Below are positions 59,101-64,000 of a stretch of DNA of 64,000 nt, in pieces (position 1 is the stretch's first letter; every line of letters starts with the position of its first letter). The position numbers and the translations under genes are program-made. The DNA is taken from contig VXAI01000139.1 in assembly GCA_013399305.1 (NCBI GenBank), forward strand, positions 1,562,539-1,626,538, read 5' to 3'. The notes under the pieces were generated by a model. The model did no database searches and had not been told where the DNA came from. It worked only from the letters and a program-made list of their open reading frames with translations. Source of the DNA: Rostratula benghalensis (taxonomy: Eukaryota; Chordata; Aves; Charadriiformes; Rostratulidae).

Positions 59101-61990
59101 ACACTGCCTTTGATTGCAGTGTTTCTATGTAACAAGGTGACTCAGGGATCCCAGGACCACCTTGCGCACCTAAATGAGACCCACCCACATAAGTTTAAAA
59201 AACGTGAGCAGAATGGAGTGATGGGATAGCCTTGGAAAAGCTCAGAGCTGTTTTCTAACCCTGGTGCACACAGAAGGCTTCCCATTCTAAAAATCATGAC
59301 CACTAGCTCTGGTTATAAACAACATGATTTGTACAAATATGTCTATGAACTCCAAAACTAGCAAAGTTTGCTTTCCAATGGATTTGTGTCTCATGACTCA
59401 CAGGTATATTGCTGAACTAATGGCTCAAGTGGGAAACAGATGCCAGACCATTGACCTGGAACCATGCTAACTGCAGGAAAAGCAGGTAGAGTTTGTTCCT
59501 TAAAGCCCAGAAGTTGTTACAAGAGACATTTCTGTCAACTAATGAGACATGGGTCCTGTTATTTTGCCATGATTAAAGTACATCTTTTGTTAAGTGGGAC
59601 AACAGGTGAGCCCACACTGACACTTTCTTCTCAGAAAGGACTATAACATCAATTCCCTTTTAGTGGTTCCAAACCACTATCCAATAAGTGCACATGAGAC
59701 TCATCAAAATCTGTAGGGAGCAAACACTTCTGAGCCCACTGTCCCTTTCACTATGCAGGTGAAATCTGAGTTCAAAAGTTACTGAGCAAATGCCAGCATA
59801 TCTACTTGTATATGTGACAACTTTCTTCGGTTTTTTTGGAAGGACAGTATCCTTCAGAAAGGATGAAATAGCTCTGCTCATAGCAACAGCTGATAACACC
59901 AAGAAAGAGTACTTAAGAGAAAAAAATAGGGGGAGGGAGAGAATAAATTACAGTTTCTTTCCTATATTTTTTCTTTTGCTTCCTCTTCCATTAGAAATTT
60001 GAAAAAGCAGCTTGACAGACAGGAAATCAATAAAAACTTGACAAAAGTTCTTGCTTTTGGTATAAAAATGGATGGAAAATATCGATGAAAGCCCAGAGCC
60101 AAAGTATTTGCTGGCATCTCACTTGGCACCAATGAGAACTCTTCATTCTCTGTTGTGTTGCACAAGTAAGTCTGGACAACTAGACCTGGAAGTTATGGAT
60201 CCCCTGTCCTTTAGCCACTTTGGCAGTCTAAAGTAAAGGGATGCCGAACTTACAGGAGGGAACAGCATTCAGGGAGGATGGGATAGATCGAGTGAAGCAC
60301 ACAGGAATATGGAAGAATGAAGTCTTCTGGTGTATTGTGACCCTAGGATGCACCCGGGCCAGTGCTCAGTGACTGGGTAATCACTTAGTCTTTCTCCTTA
60401 TACTATTATACTTCTCATTCAACACGGCACTGTGCCGTATTCCTGACACACCAGCCAACCTCTGCTCAAGTATGGTACAATTAATTTCATCACTAATCTA
60501 CTGCTGCTTTGTAGGCATCAACGAACATCTGAATTTCACCTTGTCATACAGGGATCAGACAGGAAAACAGAGCACAGTGAGATTAAGGTCAAAATCATCT
60601 CATAATTTATAGCACCCAACTTGAGACATTGAGGATGCTATAGCAGAGGAGTCCCACTTTAATAGCAGATTACATATTCAGTGTCCAGTGACTTCAATTA
60701 CAGTTGTGCGAGCAAAGCATTTCTCCAGATTGCAGCTGTGCATTTCCCATGAGCTTATGAAAAAAACCAGGAAGAGTAGGTATGGGGAGACACTGGGTTT
60801 GAGTGACTTGCAGACCTTCATGGAAGAGCGCTGTAACAGATTTAACTATTCCAGGTCTCATTTGCTTTTAACACAAGAATTTTATAGAGCTTGTCTAGTT
60901 GCCTCATACCTTTCATTTTATGTAATGAGACCACCAAAGGTGTTACAGGCCAAAGTTGCACTGAAGTTGCAAGCCCATGAGGGAGGTGTATATACAAGCA
61001 CATACAGGAAATATTGTGGGGAATATAACTGAAGACTGTGTCACAATCGATAGACAAAAGGGCAGAAGCAACCCAACCATTGTATAGGCATTGTCTCGCT
61101 TTGGAGTGCTTATAAACACCCACTTTATTTTTTTCTACAGGATGTTCTTAAGCCATAAGAATCAGATGCTTGGGGGAAAAAACCTTTAAAATATGATCAC
61201 TTTATTAATATTGTTTTTCATATTCCTTCACCTGCAAAGTCTGTGCTTCAGTTATCATCAGTCCAGCTGTGCAGTCACAGGGAGCCATTAAAGCTTCTGA
61301 AATGACCTAAAATAACACCTTGAATTTAACAGCATCAAAACTTTCAAAGTCCATTATCACAGCACCAGACAAGAGCTGCAAGGCCCAAACCAGGACTCCT
61401 GTGGACTTTCTCCCTGGAAAGAAGAGAAATTCCTTCATTTCAAGGGTACAGAGTTCATTTTTCTAACCCTGCAAGGAAACTATTACAGATGCTGCAACTC
61501 ATTTATGGGTAGAGAAACATACAGAGATAGAAGTGAAAATTTTCATGTCTTTGGGATTTTCAGAAGAGAAGGGTTGGGAATCTCACATTGCTGCTTCGAA
61601 AGGAGAGGAGGTAAGAGTCCTCTAAGTTATTGTAAAAACCCAGTAAGACCAATACTACAGGATGGCTTGCAGCTGCTAGAGAAGCAAAGTTTGGTAGATG
61701 GGACACAGTCACAGAAGTCCATGGAGTAAACATATGGTGTTCAGTAGGTCAAAAAGTTATATGGAATAAGGGGAGGAAACCTTACTCCAGTATAAGGACA
61801 GCAAATGTCAGCACTGAGGGTAATCACTGGGGGCTTTAATGGACCTGTGGCAACCTACCCTTCCAGGGTTTCTTCCTGAAAAATAAGGTGATAGGAACAA
61901 ATAATTTACTGACAGACCTTACATATATAAATCACTGGGCTAATTACAGAGAGACAAGGAAAACAAACTGATGTCCTTGGCCTCTTTACC

Positions 61991-62011
61991 TTTTTTTTTT
62001 TTGGGGGGGGG
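61991..62011. repeat. T12G9 homopolymer junction
   Basis: Twelve T followed by nine G; probably a length-variable site. Confidence 0.9.
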
Positions 62012-62475
62012 AGATATTTCTATCCACGAATGGGTAATACCTGAAAAAACAATCAGGTGGAGATGGAATTACAGAGTATTCCTGTGCTTCAAAATCATGC
62101 TCTTTGGGTTATTTCTGCCAATAGCTGAATCACCACAGAAAAGATTCAGAACAAGAATCAGTCCATGGTCATATCTTAGAATAAGTGTTTTAAATATAAA
62201 GTAGTGTCCAGCTAAAAACATCTCATGGAAGCATCTTCTGGTTCTCTTGGTCTTCTTGACTAATGATAAAGTCTTTATAGCCCAAAAAAATCCTTGCAAA
62301 CATGCTCTGAGGAAATCCAAAACAGAGGCAAGGACTGCCTGGGCTCATGGGTCCTTCCTGAGATCAGTTTACAATACATAAAAAAATTGCTTTTGACTCA
62401 GGATGGGGTGTCTTGTCTGTGGGTGTCTTTGGGCTACTTGAGCCAGCAATAAATCCTTGACACCACAAGGGCAGA

Positions 62476-62509
62476 AGGCATCTATGAAATAAAGGCATCT
62501 ATGAAATAA
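62476..62509. repeat. Perfect 17-bp tandem duplication
   Basis: The unit AGGCATCTATGAAATAA occurs twice in a row (62476-62492 and 62493-62509) without mismatch, suggesting a recent slippage duplication. Confidence 0.95.
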
Positions 62510-64000
62510 ATTATATTTTATGAGCTGAAAGGGATATTTTTTCAGGCAGAAATTTATAGTCTGGATGAAATCTAACAGGGGCCTCAACAGCATGATTTTA
62601 CCCTTTCTTGGGGAAAAGGTCCTCAAAGGTCTGACTCCCACAGGTCCCAATCCCACCAGTGGGGAACTGGGGTAGTATGAAATTAATAGCTTCAAGTACC
62701 CTTCACTCTTCTTTTCCAGCCATGGTGACCCATCAGGGACAGGAGGCAAGCAAGCACTTCACTGGAGGATGGAGCCATTTTCTGCATCAGAGCTGTTTTT
62801 CAGGCTTCCTGCAGACTTAAAGACATGGATTCACAGGCTATGATCTGGCTGTGTTTCCAGGACTTTTAGGGGACTCCCAGTGGAATAAACTGGGTTTTGT
62901 TAAAGAAGTGAAAGCTGAGTCTCCTATGACTCCAAGAGCTCGGGCTCTAGGTCTGATCTTGGCTCCTTTTTTTGGTTGAATCTATTTTCCTTCCACATGT
63001 GGTAGTATGCTTGCATGGAAGCAGCCAGGACAACTGCACTCACAGGAGGGAGGACAGACCAACCAGGCATCAGTGGTGCTTGTGGCAAAGGCTGTGGCAG
63101 GCAGGACAGTCTGAGACAGACTGTCTACTTCATTCTCCTTCCCAGAAGCATTACCAGTTATTTCCACATCTGACACCTCTTCTGGACCTTCTCTGTGTAA
63201 GAAACATGTGCCTCTGGAGCCTCTTCTGAAATGGACAGAAGCTACAGAAAAAACGTTCTCTAGAGCTGGAAGTCCACACTGTTCACCACATTTCACTGTT
63301 ACAGGAATGCCTCCGAGACCCTGAGAATTGTTCATCAAGTACACTAGAAAAATCCCAAGACTTTTTGGCTGCTTAAGTGTCAGCATGAGTGCAGGACATT
63401 AAGTTGTCCTGAAAATCATGTACTTAAAAAAAGCACAGAAAAAAATGCTTTAAACATGGCATTTGCTTCTAATGCAGGTGGTCTCAATTAAGTATTTTAT
63501 GTTTGGGGTAAAATGTTACAACACTGATGCAGTTAAGAACCAAGGGGTTTTTCAATTTTAAACTTACTTATATACACTTGTTTATAACAAAACATCTTTG
63601 AGAAGGAAATTACACACACGGCTCAACTATGATTGTTTTTAAAGAAGTTGTCATTGGAACTCAGCAGGGGGCGAAATCCTGAGTTTAAACATACTCAATA
63701 AAATTTCTATTACTGGAAAACCAGAAAGATTCAGCAACAAATACACTGTACCTATATGTACCTGTACACACATCATTAAGTTTGAGCTAAAGAGAGGCAA
63801 AAAAGTACTGTTTTATAGACAGCAAATTAGGACAAAACAGTTGAGCTAGAAAAAAAATCAGGGTGGAGCCATGATCAGGCATAGATCATCTTATTGTCAG
63901 CCTGATGCTTCATGCACATGCCCAAACTCCTTTTCAGATAGAGACAGATGACACCAGACACATCTGCACCAACCCTTGCTCACGTACTCTTTTTCCTGAC

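Larger units (their letters stand above)
56188..64000. other. Sequence upstream of KCNH5, no gene recognised
   Basis: Past the CpG island this 7.6-kb region is AT-rich and shows no exon, RNA gene or CR1 element that I recognise. It has a T12G9 run at 61991-62011 and a 17-bp direct repeat at 62476-62509. The longest frames (for example 62982-63386 minus, 134 codons, and 62369-62749 minus, 126 codons) resemble no known family. In mammals the next gene on this side is RHOJ (general knowledge); none of its sequence is evident here. Confidence 0.8.

Noticed and set aside
62982..63386. 134-codon minus-strand frame upstream of KCNH5
   Set aside because: It is cysteine-rich at the C-terminus, but no domain pattern is recognised and no promoter or splice context supports it.

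Overview
The window looks like vertebrate nuclear DNA, most likely from a bird. It is AT-rich, intron-dominated sequence with repeated pieces of CR1 LINEs, including their ATTCTATG-type 3' ends, and one LTR of the avian ERVL type. The species cannot be named from the sequence. Turtles and crocodilians also carry CR1, so 'bird' is an inference. Nothing prokaryotic (operons, CRISPR, insertion sequences) is present.

The only gene I can support is KCNH5 (EAG2, Kv10.2), on the minus strand. Its first six coding exons can be placed to the base by GT-AG splice sites, matching phases and continuous homology: exon 1 at 55916-55988, exon 2 at 42581-42704, exon 3 at 35664-35770, exon 4 at 31516-31644, exon 5 at 14475-14590 and exon 6 at 10212-10604. 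Together they encode residues 1-314: the PAS cap, PAS/PAC domain, linker and membrane helices S1-S3. The rest (S4, pore, C-linker, cyclic-nucleotide-binding homology domain, tail) lies beyond position 1, because intron 6 runs off the left edge.

Layout from left to right: partial intron 6 with two CR1 fragments (1-10211); intron 5 (10605-14474); the largest complete intron, intron 4 (14591-31515), with a cluster of four CR1 copies at 16.7-21.3 kb; intron 3 (31645-35663), with a strong G-quadruplex candidate on the transcribed-RNA sense strand and an unexplained 218-codon open frame; intron 2 (35771-42580), with a solitary ERVL-like LTR, a long AT palindrome, a 19-bp triplication and a perfect CRE; intron 1 (42705-55915), with several poly(A) runs; and a CpG island at about 55640-56400 that holds exon 1 and the presumed promoter. 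A 150-base run of N (56038-56187) interrupts this island in the 5'UTR or promoter. From 56400 to 64000 the sequence lies upstream of KCNH5 and shows no recognisable gene.

I found no convincing new biological system. The observations most worth checking are the intronic G-quadruplex candidate, the GGAC/GGAT repeat next to the exon 1 donor, the sense-oriented LTR in intron 2, the inverted CR1 cluster, and two unexplained open frames at 33553-34209 and 49008-49223.
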